Assembly (NCBI GenBank): GCA_949358305.1
Contig: OX442314.1
Location: 41,176,581-41,240,580 of the forward strand
Reading direction: 5' to 3'
Source of the DNA: Strigamia acuminata
Lineage: Eukaryota > Arthropoda > Chilopoda > Geophilomorpha > Linotaeniidae
DNA: 64,000 bases
How positions within the stretch are numbered: position 1 is the stretch's first letter; each line of letters starts with the position of its first letter. Shown here in pieces: positions 1 through 10,400 of the stretch. A model generated the notes under the pieces. It worked only from the letters and a program-made list of their open reading frames with translations. It did no database searches and was not told where the DNA came from. A program made the translations under genes and the position numbers.

Positions 1-124
1 TTAGAATCTCTAGGTAAATTCTCCTGGACTCGGGGACGTCAAAACGTGTGAGAATACATTCAAACCAGCCTCTTGAATCATGCTCCAGTGTTTGAACATA
101 AGTTAACGTTTTCTTATTGACCAT
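1..124 (-). CDS. Unrecognised protein, N-terminal end only, leaves the window
   Basis: A minus-strand ATG at 124-122 in good context (AAAATGG) opens a frame of 41 codons that runs off the left edge without a stop. It starts MVNKKTLTYV and includes GWFECILTRFDVPESRRIY. Codon and residue composition look like ordinary coding sequence. I do not recognise the family. The splice-like signals at about 190-780 lie upstream of this start on the other strand, so this may be one side of a divergent gene pair. The alternative is a chance ORF of 41 codons. The neighbouring left sequence would settle it. Confidence 0.4.
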   Translation of the reverse strand, partial: MVNKKTLTYVQTLEHDSRGWFECILTRFDVPESRRIYLEIL

Positions 125-199
125 TTTAGTGCTTGTCACCCAGAACAACACGCTCTCGATTCGTTACCCGAACTTTGCATCACCAAATCGACTCTTGTA

Positions 200-830
200 A
201 CAAGGTTTGTAACGGACAACAAATATTAATATAAATAATAACAATCTAATGTAAAAATTATTTATTTACAGTAACCTGCAGTCCCCGAAACGGATTTGTG
301 GGATCCGCCTCGACCCAACTGCATTTGAGTTCCGATAAATCTAAGGTAACCGAATAATTACAAGAACTCAATGTTAAATTATATATCTCAGCGCTAATCA
401 ATTATTTCCCTGTTTCAGACGAATTAATCTACCCGAACCACCGCTTTCTCGAGGACAGGTACGAAATTACGAATGCAAACCGTGAACTAAACTAATCATA
501 ACACTAATCAGAATTATTTCCTTTCTCTTAGGTTTGAATCACAAATCGCCTGATCTTCAATATCTTTCCGTGTGATCGCCAACCTTTTGCTTCTTGACGA
601 ACCAACCAATTAGATACGTATTCGATTTAATGCTAGCTATAATAACAATTATTAAAAACCCGACATTATCTTCCAGATTCTCAAGACTGCAAGGACTCGG
701 ATTCGATACGATTTCAAACCTTCGAACTTCTTCAGAAATCAATGGATTTTCATGGAATTGTAAGTAGATAATATCTAATATATTTTCCTCTCTTTTCTTA
801 GTGCGACTTTCTATGCATGGGGAAAAACTA
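200..830 (+). other. Run of exon-like blocks with splice signals, no consistent reading frame
   Basis: Several blocks are bounded by good acceptor and donor signals: 271 to about 344 (TTTACAG before, AAG/GTAACC after), about 420-459 (GTTTCAG before, ACAG/GTACGA after), and from about 533 onward (TCTCTTAG before). The only open frame of the first block ends in phase 0 and meets a TAA at once in the second, so a continuous protein cannot be read. This could be a spliced 5' UTR or a non-coding transcript divergent from the frame at 1-124, or it could be coincidence. Confidence 0.2.
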
Positions 831-889
831 TCCTATTTTCCCTTCCTCATTTTGATCTGCATCTTTCATGTTGAGAGGCAATTCGCAAC

Positions 890-936
890 AACAGTGAGAA
901 TAATTAAAAGTTTGAATTCTTCTTTCAAACTTGTGA
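890..936. repeat. 47-bp repeat, copy 1 (identical to 14772-14818)
   Basis: The 47 bases from AACAGTGAGAATAATT to CAAACTTGTGA recur without a mismatch at 14772-14818. The unit contains an inverted repeat, AAGTTTGAA and TTCAAACTT, around a few bases. Flanking sequences differ. This may be the shared end of a transposon family. Confidence 0.7.
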
Positions 937-1538
937 CGATTAAGACGTCATATTTAGGGACTAAGTTCACCAATAGATGGCGCCATTTACCATTTTAGCG
1001 GGAAATTCGAATTTATACATCATTTATGTGTAATTTATATAAAATTAAGGTTTTATATAAATTCACCTACTTCTACACATTATATTATATTAGTATGATA
1101 TATTTGTGTGATTATTTACCGAGTTGTGCTATGATTTTAGACAAATTGTAACTTAACACCTGGTCAAAGGATTAAGTCACCCCTCACCACCCACAGAGGT
1201 TGAAGCTACATTTTGAGTTAAGACAAAAGACTTAATCTGAAATGTGTCCTCTGAACCCATTTCCTGGGCTGACTTACAGTAGTAGAAGACTGTCTCCTGT
1301 ATCCACTTTTTATTTTATAGGATTGGACAGTTTTGAGTGACCAGTGATCCTATTGGAGCAATGTTCAGCTCATTCTTCCTACTCAGTATACTGTATATTC
1401 CAGTGTAAACCGGAAATACAGGCTCTTGTTCTTGTTTCTGACTTTGATATTACTTGAGCCCCTTTTCTACGCTTCTTCCGGTTTTTCAGGTGTTTTCGGT
1501 CGTGTAAACGACCCACCAACTGCGAGACCTCGAGAATA
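937..1538. other. No gene seen; AT-rich sequence
   Basis: No convincing coding frame. A stretch near 1340-1430 (CCTATTGGAGC, CCGGAAATACAGG) weakly resembles the MITE family at 1857-2054 and may be a decayed relative. Confidence 0.4.
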
Positions 1539-1632
1539 TACTCTGGCTCACTGTTAGAGTATGACCTCTTCCTATTGGTCGAGCCTGTTTACTCATCACT
1601 GTTATCTGTATACTTTCACTAGGAAAAGTAGT
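1539..1632. mobile_element. Partial, diverged MITE related to the one at 1857-2054
   Basis: Starts TACTCTGGCTCACTGTTAGA, close to the TACTCTGTCTCACT start of the MITE at 1857. It continues with the same succession of motifs (GAGCCTGTTTACTC, then ACTGTT.TCTGTATAC, then GGAAAA). No matching right terminus was found, so this is a half copy. Another weak relative lies near 40251-40330 in a FASN intron. Confidence 0.55.
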
Positions 1633-1810
1633 TTTGTTGTGGTTTTAATTAGTTGATTATTTTAGATGTATGAAATGATGTAAAATGACTAATATTTAAT
1701 AATAAAATGTTTTTAAAAGTCTGAAAGCAATGTTTTAAGCTGTAACTTTTTCTGAATTCATGATTCTTCAGTTCGCTCAGTTTATCGGTTGCCTTATCAA
1801 GCTGGTTTTG

Positions 1811-2319
1811 GATAGTTAAGTGCATAAAACCACACAGTTTACTTAAAACTCTCCTATACTCTGTCTCACTATAAGGTTGTAGGGAGTTCCGAGGCTGTTT
1901 ACTCCCAACTGTTGCCTGTATACCACCACCGGGAAAAAACACAAAATGGCTTCCATTGCATTTTGGGTATTTTGGCCTACTTTTATGTATACATACACCA
2001 GTGAAATGGCTCGGCCAGTAGGAACTCCCTACTACCTTACAGTGAGACAGAGTATATATGCACGTGATATTAGCCATCTGCCTGCCCTGAAATATGGAAG
2101 AAAAAATGAAGCTCTGGCTGTACAGATGTAGTACATTTCATGTAGATGAGAGCAGAGGGCGTTAAGGAAAGTGAGTATGGTCTCTTTATAGACAACACTT
2201 TCCCTTATTTAGCAAGCAGTCCAAACAGATCGGTATTTGATCCCAGAAGTGATCCACCTGAGGGTGTGTTACAAGTTAAGTATCCTTTAAGTAAGAAATG
2301 TCTGAGTATTAAAGAATGA
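1811..2319 (+). pseudogene. YqaJ-like nuclease domain remnant, copy A (split by a MITE)
   Basis: Read across a 198-bp MITE at 1857-2054, the translation carries the succession of a YqaJ-type (lambda exonuclease fold) domain: KCIKPHSLLKTLLY, then ARDISHLPALKYGRKNEAL (compare the family's ALxWGxxNE), then YLASSPNRSVFDP (family LGASPDGLV), then GVLQVKYP (family GLIEIKCP), ending at TGA 2317-2319. The first acidic residue of the catalytic ExK is Gln here, and SPD is SPN. A stop also lies at 2128-2130. A second, better copy of the same domain is at 3836-4040. In animals such domains, often with a SWIM zinc finger, occur in high-copy transposon-associated genes. It is not functional as it stands. 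Confidence 0.65.
1857..2054. mobile_element. 198-bp MITE with about 33-bp inverted ends, TA target
   Basis: The left end TACTCTGTCTCACTATAAGG and the reverse complement of the right end TACTCTGTCTCACTGTAAGG match over about 33 bases with few differences. The uninterrupted YqaJ copy at 3836-4040 shows the empty site (CTCCTATATGCACG). Comparison shows that TA was duplicated, as in Tc1/mariner-type insertions. There is no coding capacity. Confidence 0.85.
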
Positions 2320-2411
2320 ATTTTTTCACCAAATTGCACCAAGCTGCACTAATTGCGCAGGTTGTCTGTGCGTGTCCGAACGCCTAGAGCTCTCCTTATT
2401 CGGCAAAGGAG

Positions 2412-3119
2412 ATGGTGGTGTACCGAAGGGCATCACGGCCTCTAGCTGGCGTTTTATTTATTTTGGTAGGTTTCAGCGAAACTAGGAAAGAAGCAGCAAC
2501 AGAGTCCTCTACATCCCAGCCTTGCAAGTGGACAGTGCCCAGACCAATGAAAACGCAAGTGAAGCCAATGAAGGACATTACCTTCAAGTCGTCCGGAATA
2601 AAGTCTCTTCACAGAAAACAAGAAAAAAAGAAGTTAAATTACTACCAGTTTAAACCAAATCCACGCATGTCTCCACGCACATCTTCAGACGACCACATGA
2701 AACTGTTCATTAGAAAATTAGCAGAAATTAATCTATCTACTGGAATTGTGCATTTCTGGGACAGTAGTTATTTTACAAAAGTTGAAACAAATGTGCCTTT
2801 ACCTACTATTGAGATAACTGTTGAAACCACACCGACTGAGGATAAAAACGAATTGGCACAGTTTGTGTTTGCTAAACCTCTTGGTAAGTATTTTTATATT
2901 TTTTTTTTAAAATTTAATTTCTTAAATTTTTTTTTATTAACAGCAATTCAAAATGAAGTGGAAAACATAAGCCCATTAGAAGTTAATAGCTTCATAGTAA
3001 GAACTCGAGTACCATTTCCTTTCATCTCTGAAATTGAGTCTGCAACAGTCAATCAAGCGGGGTCACAGTTGCGGAAAGACATTAGGATTGCTCGACTGAC
3101 AAGTTCTCTTTTTTGGTGA
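2412..3119 (+). pseudogene. SWIM-domain-like gene remnant of the SWIM/YqaJ type
   Basis: An open frame with a plausible 60-nt intron (donor G/GTAAGT after 2883, acceptor TTAACAG ending 2943). The N-terminal part reads RPLAGVLFILVGFSET followed by ESSTSQPCKWTVPRP. This resembles the second half of a SWIM zinc finger (CxH...aLLf, then a short Cys-x-W motif), which precedes the YqaJ domain in many animal multicopy proteins. The expected Cys-x-His is not visible, so the finger is damaged. Downstream, 3136-3180 continues only through stops. Together with 3254-4050 this is probably one decayed gene copy. Confidence 0.45.
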
Positions 3120-3253
3120 AATTTGTAGATGTAAAATGAATGGTTTTCCAAGAAGTCTCATTGTCAAAGTTATGGGATTAAACTCACTGGAAAGGTATAA
3201 TACTAATTATTGCTACAGGCCTACAACATATATATTTATACATTTTTTTCCAG

Positions 3254-3398
3254 TTATACCAATTTGCCACCTGCTGTTGCTTGGGGTTGCAATCAAGAAC
3301 AGAATGCAGTGGATGCGTATTTAGAAGTAAGGGCTGACCAAGGGGTACGAGTAGAACCCTCTGGATTTCATAAGTCTTCCCTCAAATTCTATAGATGA
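3254..3398 (+). pseudogene. YqaJ-like domain fragment
   Basis: After an acceptor (TTTTTTTCCAG ending 3253) the frame reads PPAVAWGCNQEQNAVDAYLE and then VRVEPSGFHKSS. This matches the YqaJ pattern xxWGxxxExxAxxxY ... xxxSGl. It ends at a stop before 3399. The domain segment corresponds to that of copies A and B, so it represents yet another copy or paralogue. Confidence 0.5.
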
Positions 3399-4050
3399 TG
3401 AAAATGCTTTCAGATATTGTGCTAGATTTGTTCTGTGCAGTTTGTGGATCAAACATGGAAAAAAAAGAATGTTATAACTTGTTTATAAATAGTATAAAGT
3501 TTAGTAGTGAAAATGGGTCGAGATATACTTTGACTGTTGCTTATAATCGTTTGCGACCTGGTATTGTTTCAAAACTTCTGTCTTTAAAAACTACTTTTAA
3601 CAAAAGTGACATTCAGCAGGTAAAAATTACTAATCAGAAACATTTATTTCCTACAATAGATGAAGGTCTTGAAATTCAATCTAATGAATTTCAAGAAGTT
3701 GTTACCTATTAATATCCACCAGTTTCACTAAAGCAAATTCTTGTGATTGAGGCTGAAACCAGTGGACAAATTAATAATACAAACTGGTAAAATCACAGAA
3801 ATGGAAAATTAACATCCTCTAAGTTTGGAGAGATAGTTAAGTGCATAAAACCACACAGTTTATTTAAAACTCTCCTATATGCACGTGATATTAGCCATCT
3901 GCCTGCCCTTAAAGATGGAAGAAAAAATGAGGCTCTGGCTATAGAGATGTACATTTTATATAACCTAGACAACACTTTCCCTTATTTAGCAAGCAGTCCA
4001 GACAGATTGGTATTTGACCCCACAAGTGATCCACCTGAGATACGAGTATG
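3395..4050 (+). pseudogene. YqaJ-like nuclease gene remnant, copy B
   Basis: An open stretch at 3395-3712 is followed, through two stops, by HRNGKLTSSKFGEIVKCIK (compare the family's W..R.grlTaSkFG), KTLLYARDISHLPALKDGR and TFPYLASSPDRLVFDP. The frame is lost shortly after the SPD motif, before ExK. The stretch 3839-4040 is the uninterrupted counterpart of copy A and fixes the MITE boundaries there. An in-frame TAA at 3710 and a TAA near 3788 show that it is dead. Confidence 0.6.
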
Positions 4051-4119
4051 ATGTTTCTTCAAAATCGATTCCAATGCAAGATGTTCATACGGAAAAGTAT
4101 AAATCAGACAAAATTGACT
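4051..4119. repeat. About 69-bp direct repeat (second copy 4241-4310)
   Basis: ATGTTTCTTCAAAATCGATT... recurs 190 bp downstream as ATGTTCCTTCAAAATTGATT..., with a handful of differences over about 69 bases. This is a local tandem-like duplication between the YqaJ and THAP relics. Confidence 0.65.
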
Positions 4120-4576
4120 AACGGTGGTGACGCGAATAAGTAAACAAAAAAAGCGATTTGTTAGACATAAATAAAATTTACTTCCTTTATTTCAGTTGTG
4201 TGCTGGCATCCGGCAACAGTGACGATTTCGGTGACATATAATGTTCCTTCAAAATTGATTCCAATGCAAGATGTTCATACGAAAAAGTATAAATCAAACA
4301 AAAATAAACTACAAAAAAATTTGAAAAAATGGCAAAATGACATCATAATGTGTCTAATCCATGTTGTTTTCTGTGCATTGTTTTGAAGGCCACTAGGTGG
4401 CGACTGTGACGTGAGAGGTGACAACGTCACGAGCAGAGAGTGAATTAAACAGTTAGCAATGAATTTTTATACTACTTGGTCGAATCTCTTCACTTTGACA
4501 TGCGAAGCATAAAGGAGAAATCACATTGTACGAGTGGCTCTTCCTCGTGATAAGACTAGGGATACGGCTACTGAAC

Positions 4577-5051
4577 AATACCAGCCACGTCCGACAACCG
4601 AAACAATTGCGCAAGCGACCCATCGGTGCCCGTCCCGCAACTGACGGAAACCATTCGTTTCGAGGGATGCAGTATCACCCCGAAACTCTTTTTCGACAAA
4701 GATTTCGTCAGTCTCTGGACACGGTTCGCACTGTTTCCAGAGAACGCCCAAAAGTTGTATCTCTCGAACCTGGATGCGTATCAACTCGCTTAAGTTCGAG
4801 AAGCGGAAAAGGAATGGCAGTGGATTGCTCACCAACTAGAGGTTTGCTGCTCGGACAAACACCGACATCGGAGACTACAAAAGCTCCAGAAAAAGCTGGT
4901 AACCGGATTGCAACACATCCTGTTTCCAGGAGTTTTTCCAGACGATCAAGTCGCATTGGCGGCCGCCACATTTTTGTGTACGGCACCAATGGGACTTCCA
5001 CAAGTTATTGGACGACTGGGAGTCGATCCGACAGTGGAAATCCGAGAATAG
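4577..5051 (+). pseudogene. Unrecognised degenerate coding stretch upstream of a THAP relic
   Basis: Two overlapping frames are open here. One (4526-5203) is open for 225 codons but has an Arg/Ser-rich, unlikely composition. The other, with one TAA at 4791-4793, has an ordinary globular composition, for example LFFDKDFVSLWTRFALFP and VALAAATFLCTAPMGLPQ, and ends at TAG 5049-5051. I favour the second as a decayed protein of unknown family. Neither is recognised. Confidence 0.3.
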
Positions 5052-5069
5052 AAAATTCAAGATTAAAGT

Positions 5070-5693
5070 GTTTCATTTCCCAAACCAACAACACCTTTGG
5101 GCACAGAAAGAGCCAAGAAATGGATAGCAGCTATAAGAAGGGAGAATTTTGGTTTAGGAAATATAACAAGAAATACTTATGTATGCAGTCATCATTTCAT
5201 TGATAAAAATGGCCCAACTTCTTTAAATCCTGATCCAATCCCAACATTACTGTAGCAAAAACACAGATGTCGATGCTGCTGAGCAACCAATCTGCAAGGC
5301 TGAAGTACCAATCTGCAAGGTTGAAGTACCAATCAGCGAGGTTGAAGTACCAATATGCGAGGATAAAGAAATCACCGAGTTTGAACGACTAAGACTTGAA
5401 AATCAACGTAGAAAAGAGGAAATTGAAGTACTCAGAACAGAAGTTGAAAAATACAGAAATGATGCTGAAAAAATGCAACAAAAGGAATAGAAGTATAATT
5501 CAGTTATCACAGATTTAGAATTGAAAGCCTCATCTTTATCAAATACAAATCAGAAGTTAGCAGCCCAAATACTAAGCTATGCAAATATAAATCAATCTGA
5601 TAAATTGATTTCATTTTACACTGGTATGCCAAATGCCAGCATGTTTTTAGCTTTCTTTGAACATTTACAAGAAAAAGCTGAGACTTTATCGTA
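5070..5693 (+). pseudogene. THAP-type transposase N-terminal relic
   Basis: 5070-5255 reads as a THAP-like zinc finger: FPKPTTPLGTERAKKWI, then TYVCSHHF (the C-x2-C...C-x2-H module with W and P positions), ending at TAG 5253. A frameshift leads to 5263-5693. There a 21-bp unit repeated four times gives PICKAEV, PICKVEV, PISEVEV, PICEDKE. It is followed by a coiled coil rich in E/K/R, one in-frame TAG (5488-5490), and FYTGMPNASMFLAFFEHL, a motif found ahead of the DDE domain in THAP-containing transposases. The DDE part is missing; the frame passes directly into a gypsy RT fragment. Confidence 0.6.
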
Positions 5694-6150
5694 TCCGGTT
5701 CCCATCGCAATGAAGTCGTTGGTCGAGACTGAATTGGCAAGACTCCAGTCGCTCAGCATTATTATTCCGGTCGCGTCATCTCGCTGGGCAACGCCTGTGA
5801 TGCACCTGAAGAAGGCTGATGGAACTATCAAGTTGGCAGCATGTTACAACAGAACCATTAACAAGGCCGTTCTTCCGAATTCGTATCCACTTCCATTATT
5901 TGCTGATATTACAACCAAATTGTCCGGTGGAGAGACATACTCCATCTTAGACGTGACTTCCGCTTATAACCAGCTGGAACTAGATGCGGAAAGTCAAATG
6001 TGCTGTACAATTAACTCATCTTGGTCCTTTCAGGGTCAACCGGCTTTTCTACGGTATCTCATTTGCACCTGGCATATTTTAAAGAGAGATGGACATTTTC
6101 TGTGTTTTATTGGAGCTTTAGCATGCTTCTCTGGCTGGTATTATTCACGC
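5694..6150 (+). pseudogene. Ty3/gypsy reverse transcriptase fragment
   Basis: In frame with the preceding THAP relic. The translation carries RT landmarks: ETELARLQSLSIIIPVASS, TPVMHLKKADGTIKLAACY, SYPLPLFADITTKLSGG and SILDVTSAYNQLEL, including the first catalytic Asp. A frameshift near 6030 moves on to FRVNRLFYGISFAPGIF and then a stop. The YxDD box is not reached. Confidence 0.7.
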
Positions 6151-6833
6151 ATTTAAATCACACTCACACAATATCAAAACATACAAAAAACTTAGCTTTG
6201 CTTCATCAAACTTAGAAGAAGCAGTCGACCGACGAAGACAAAGTCGAAGAAGAACATGGGTGGTTGATGGAGCGAGTGGAAATAGAAAAATTATTTTTAT
6301 TTTTAGTCGTTTTGGTCAATTTTTTGATGAGCAAAAAGAGCAGGAAAAAGAGGATAAGGATCGCTAATGAGAAGATAAGAGGCCCCACATGATTGATAAA
6401 TAGTCCTGGGTTTATAATTTTCTTTTTATGTAAATGTGAATTGAACTAATAAAAAAAATATCTTTGTGAATATAAAATGCATCGTTCTGAGGGTAGACCA
6501 GGAAAGTGCAGTATAGCAAATCAAACCAGCAGCAATACAAGAAATAAAATCCGCCGTGTCTATCATGTTCGATAAATGCGTCGTGCAGCAGAGTCTTTGA
6601 CACGGTGACGCATATTTGTTTTTATTTTTTTGAACCGTTTAGATCCAAATTTATTTCCAATATTGAGCGTGAAATGTAACGAGAATACCAAAAGCCAAAA
6701 GGTAAAATGTATTTTTCTCAACATTTCTCAGGAAAATAAGGATTACTCCAAGGTGAATTTGTATAACCTTTTCAGAAGAAATATTCATCAAAAATTAAGT
6801 TCAAGCACAAATATTAAGAAACTACAAAAAATG
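6151..6833. other. No gene recognised
   Basis: AT-rich sequence with short, non-overlapping open stretches and a charged segment near 6215-6400 (RRRQSRRRTWVV). No family recognised and no clear transposon ends. Confidence 0.4.
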
Positions 6834-6982
6834 TAAATGCTACATTCATGTAGGAATGCAGTCTTACAATACGGTCATGTAAATGCCACAATCATGGAGG
6901 AATGCGGGCTAACAATACAATGAGAATTGTAAATGCCACATTCCTTCTCGAATGTGGGCTAACAATACAACTAGATAATGTG
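6834..6982. repeat. Three imperfect tandem units of about 49 bp
   Basis: Three successive units start GTAAATGCYAC and carry GGAATGCRGKCTWACAATAC. They begin near 6834, 6880 and 6930. Within units, GCCACATTC and GAATGTGGC are inverted, so each unit can fold into a small hairpin. It lies just upstream of the copia gag fragment. Confidence 0.6.
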
Positions 6983-7033
6983 GCAGAAAGTTTCAAATGA
7001 CCAGAGCTCTCTTCTGGTTTCACCGAGACAAGT

Positions 7034-7422
7034 AATGTCAATAGTCTAATGACCAAGCGATTAGCACCGGATGGCGACTTGAAAACCCACTTGCGCTTCT
7101 ATTTCGATACCGTTCGAATTCTCGACGAAAACGCCACGAAAATCACGAACGATAAACTTGCAACGACCGCATTGTTGCTCAGCTTGCCAGACAAATACGC
7201 AAGCATTCGCTGCGCAATTCGTGCGTTATCCACGATGCCGGCACTCGCCGAAGTCGCCCGAAAACTTCAAGACGACATGCACGGCAGAGAAGCCGCCGCC
7301 GCACTTTCCACGCCAAAATCGGATGCCGCTCAAGACGCGATGTTCGTACAATCGAGGAATAAATCGAAAAACGACAAGAGCAAAAGCAATCGAAAGCCAA
7401 ACAAAAATGGCACGGACACGAA
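7034..7422 (+). pseudogene. Ty1/copia gag fragment
   Basis: The frame opened at 7049 gives copia-type Gag C-terminal sequence (LKTHLRFYFDTVRILDEN, LLLSLPDKYASIRCAIRAL). It is followed by a basic linker that should lead into a CCHC knuckle. At about 7405-7425 the frame shifts: the pol frame reads HGHEMADCF, the end of a knuckle (GH...C), but the first two Cys are gone. A short deletion has thus removed half the knuckle. There is no start or N-terminus. Confidence 0.75.
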
Positions 7423-10400
7423 ATGGCGGATTGTTTTTTCCACAAAAAACAGCAAAAAGCCGGACAATCCGAGAAATCATCAGTCGCTCGATCATTTTTC
7501 GTGGAAGAAGATGGGAAAAATGAAACTGTCGCATCCGTACAAGAAAATCCAAACGAATGGATACTAGACAGCGGCGCGACATCCCACATGTGTGCAGACG
7601 AAGAAAAATTTGTGGAAATCGATAGAAACGAAAGGCGGAATATTAAATTGGCTAGCTCGGCCACTTCGAAATCAAACGGATTGGGAACGGTCGTATTCAA
7701 CGACGAAAACGGAGAAGTGGTTAAACTCGCCAAAACGATTTTGGTCCCGGATATGAGAACGAATCTCATGTCCGTCAGTAAAATCACCGATAAAGGATTC
7801 GGCGTCTACTTCGATGATGAAAGTGCGGAAATAATCAACCGAAAAACGCAAGAAGTCGTCGTCACCGCAAAACGCAAAGGAAACTTGTATTTTGTCGCCG
7901 AATCTAAAGAAAGAGCGAACGCGCTAAAAACCCAGTCGAAGCTCCAACAATGGCACGAAAAATTCGGCCATTTAAACGAAACGGACTTGAAGAAACTCGT
8001 ACGCAACAATCTCGTAGACGGAATCACGTTCAAGCCGGATGAAAAGTTGGAAACTTGCGAAATCTGCATTAAAGGGAAACAATCGCAAACCCCTTTTCCG
8101 AAGAAAAGTGAAACAATCAGTAAAAACTTACTTGATTTAATTCATTCGGATGTTTGCGGACCGATGCAAGTGCAGTCGTTTGGAGGAGCGAGATACTTTG
8201 TCACTTTTATCGACGACAAATCGAAATGGGGCGCCGTGTATTTTATCAAAAAGAAATCGGACGTGTTGAGCGTGTTCAAACTTTTCAAGAACGAAGCGGA
8301 AACGAAAACCGGACGTAAAGTCAAAACGTTTCGAAGCGATAACGGGAAGGAATATTGCAACGGGGATTTCGATCGATATTTACAAGAAAACGGTATTAAA
8401 CGTCAACTTACCGTGAACTACACGCCGGAACAAAACGGTGTTTCTGAACGAAAAAACCGTACTCTCGTCGAGATGGCCAGATGTAACATTTTAGGTTCGA
8501 AATTGCCGCGGTCGTTTTGGGCAGAAGCAGTTTTTACTGCAAACCACGTAAGAAATCGATGTCCCTCGAAATCGATAAATGGCGAAATTCCGTACACGAT
8601 CTGGAATGATGGTGTAAAACCAACCGTAAAATATTTCCAAAAATTCGGATGTAAAGCGTTCTGTCTCGATAAAACGTCAAAACGGGGAAAATTTGATTCG
8701 AAATCGATCGAGTGCGTCTTCACGGGCTACGACAACAATTCAAAAGCATACCGGCTTTACAATATCGAAAAACGTATTTTCATTAAAGCACGTGACGTGA
8801 AATTCGTAAACGAGGATGCGGAAGTTGAGAACGAAAACGAGGACGAACATGAAAACGATCGAGAAATTTACATTCCCGAGATGAAACGAACCGATGAACC
8901 TACGGAAAACGAAATTCCAGACCAAATCGACGACGCCGAAACCGAAAATCAAGTCGAAAATCACGAAAACGAACCGGAAGTCGCTCCAAACCGGATCGAC
9001 GCCCCTCAACAGTTCAAAAGGGGGCCCGGACGTCCATCGCTCGTCAAAACCGGAAAAAGAGGACGACCAAAGAAAGTTTATCAAAACGTTCCAGTCGCAC
9101 CAGTTCAAACCGAGGATGAAATCGAGGACGAATTTGTGAACTTCGTTGAGTACGGCGATCCAGTCACCGCTAAAGAAGCTCTCGAGAACGATCACGCGAA
9201 TGAATGGAGAGCTGCATTAAAATCAGAGTACGACGCACTGATTAAAAACGGCACATGGGAAGAAGTCGAGCGACCGAAAAATCGAAAAACAATCGAAAGT
9301 CGGTGGGTATTAAAAACGAAACAAAATTCGGACGGATCCATCAACATACGTAAAGCACGACTCGTAGCAAAAGGATTTTCGCAGCGACCAGGAATCGACT
9401 TCAACGAAACTTTTGCACCCGTAGCAAGATCTAACTCCATCCGAATGATCATGGCGCTTGCCGTTGAAAACGACCTGAGCGTAGATCATATGGACGTAAT
9501 CACTGCGTTTCTACACGGCGAATTAGAAGAAGAAATCTTCATGGAAAAACCGGAAATGTTCGACGATATCGCGGGATCCAGCAACGACAAAGTTTTACGA
9601 CAAAAAAAATCGATTTATGGATTAAAACAGTCCGGACGCCAGTGGTACAAGAAACTCGACAAAAAATTGAGAAAATTCGGATTCAAACCACTGAACTCGG
9701 ACCCGTGCGTATACGTGAAGAAAACGAAAAACGAACTCATCATTATTGGCATCTACGTGGACGACCTCGTCATCGCAGCAAACAGTGAATCAATGAAAAA
9801 GATTAAAAAATCACTGCAGCAAGAATTCGAGATGAAAAATCTGGGAGCGATACGATATTATTTGGGTATAGAAATCCACCAGAATTTCAAAGACCACACA
9901 ATAACGATGGGACAAACCAAGTACATACACGACGTATTAAAACGATTCGACATGGAAAATTGTAAAACCATCGCCACCCCACTCGACGGAAACGCGAAAT
10001 TACGAAAATCGGACACGAAAAAGGAGGACCGGAAGACGAACGATTTTCCCTATCAAAGCCTCGTGGGATCACTCATGTATTTGGCTGTTTCCACTCGACC
10101 CGACATCGCGTACGCCGTTAGCGCCTTAAGCCAATACAACACGGATTTCGATTCAACACACGTCATGGCCGGAAAACGCGTTTTGAAGTACCTGAAAACA
10201 ACCTCGAATTTAGGACTCAAATTCACGAAAACCCAAGAACCATTAAATGGGTACGCCGACGCAGATTGGGCAGGAGATTTGAACACCCGACACTCGCACA
10301 CTGGATTCGTTTTTAAACTTGCCGGTTGCGCTATTAGTTGGACAGCTCGGAAACAAAAAACCGTTGCACTCTCCAGCACCGAAGCTGAGTATATGGCTGT

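Noticed and set aside
4526-5203. 225-codon open frame taken as a gene
   Set aside because: Its Arg/Ser-rich translation is unlike real proteins, while another frame over the same DNA has a globular composition and the THAP finger is read in that same third frame from 5070.
7179-7787. 202-codon minus-strand open frame over the copia gag
   Set aside because: Antisense of gag/pol, and repeated wherever the gag segment is repeated (11005-11328), with no family resemblance.
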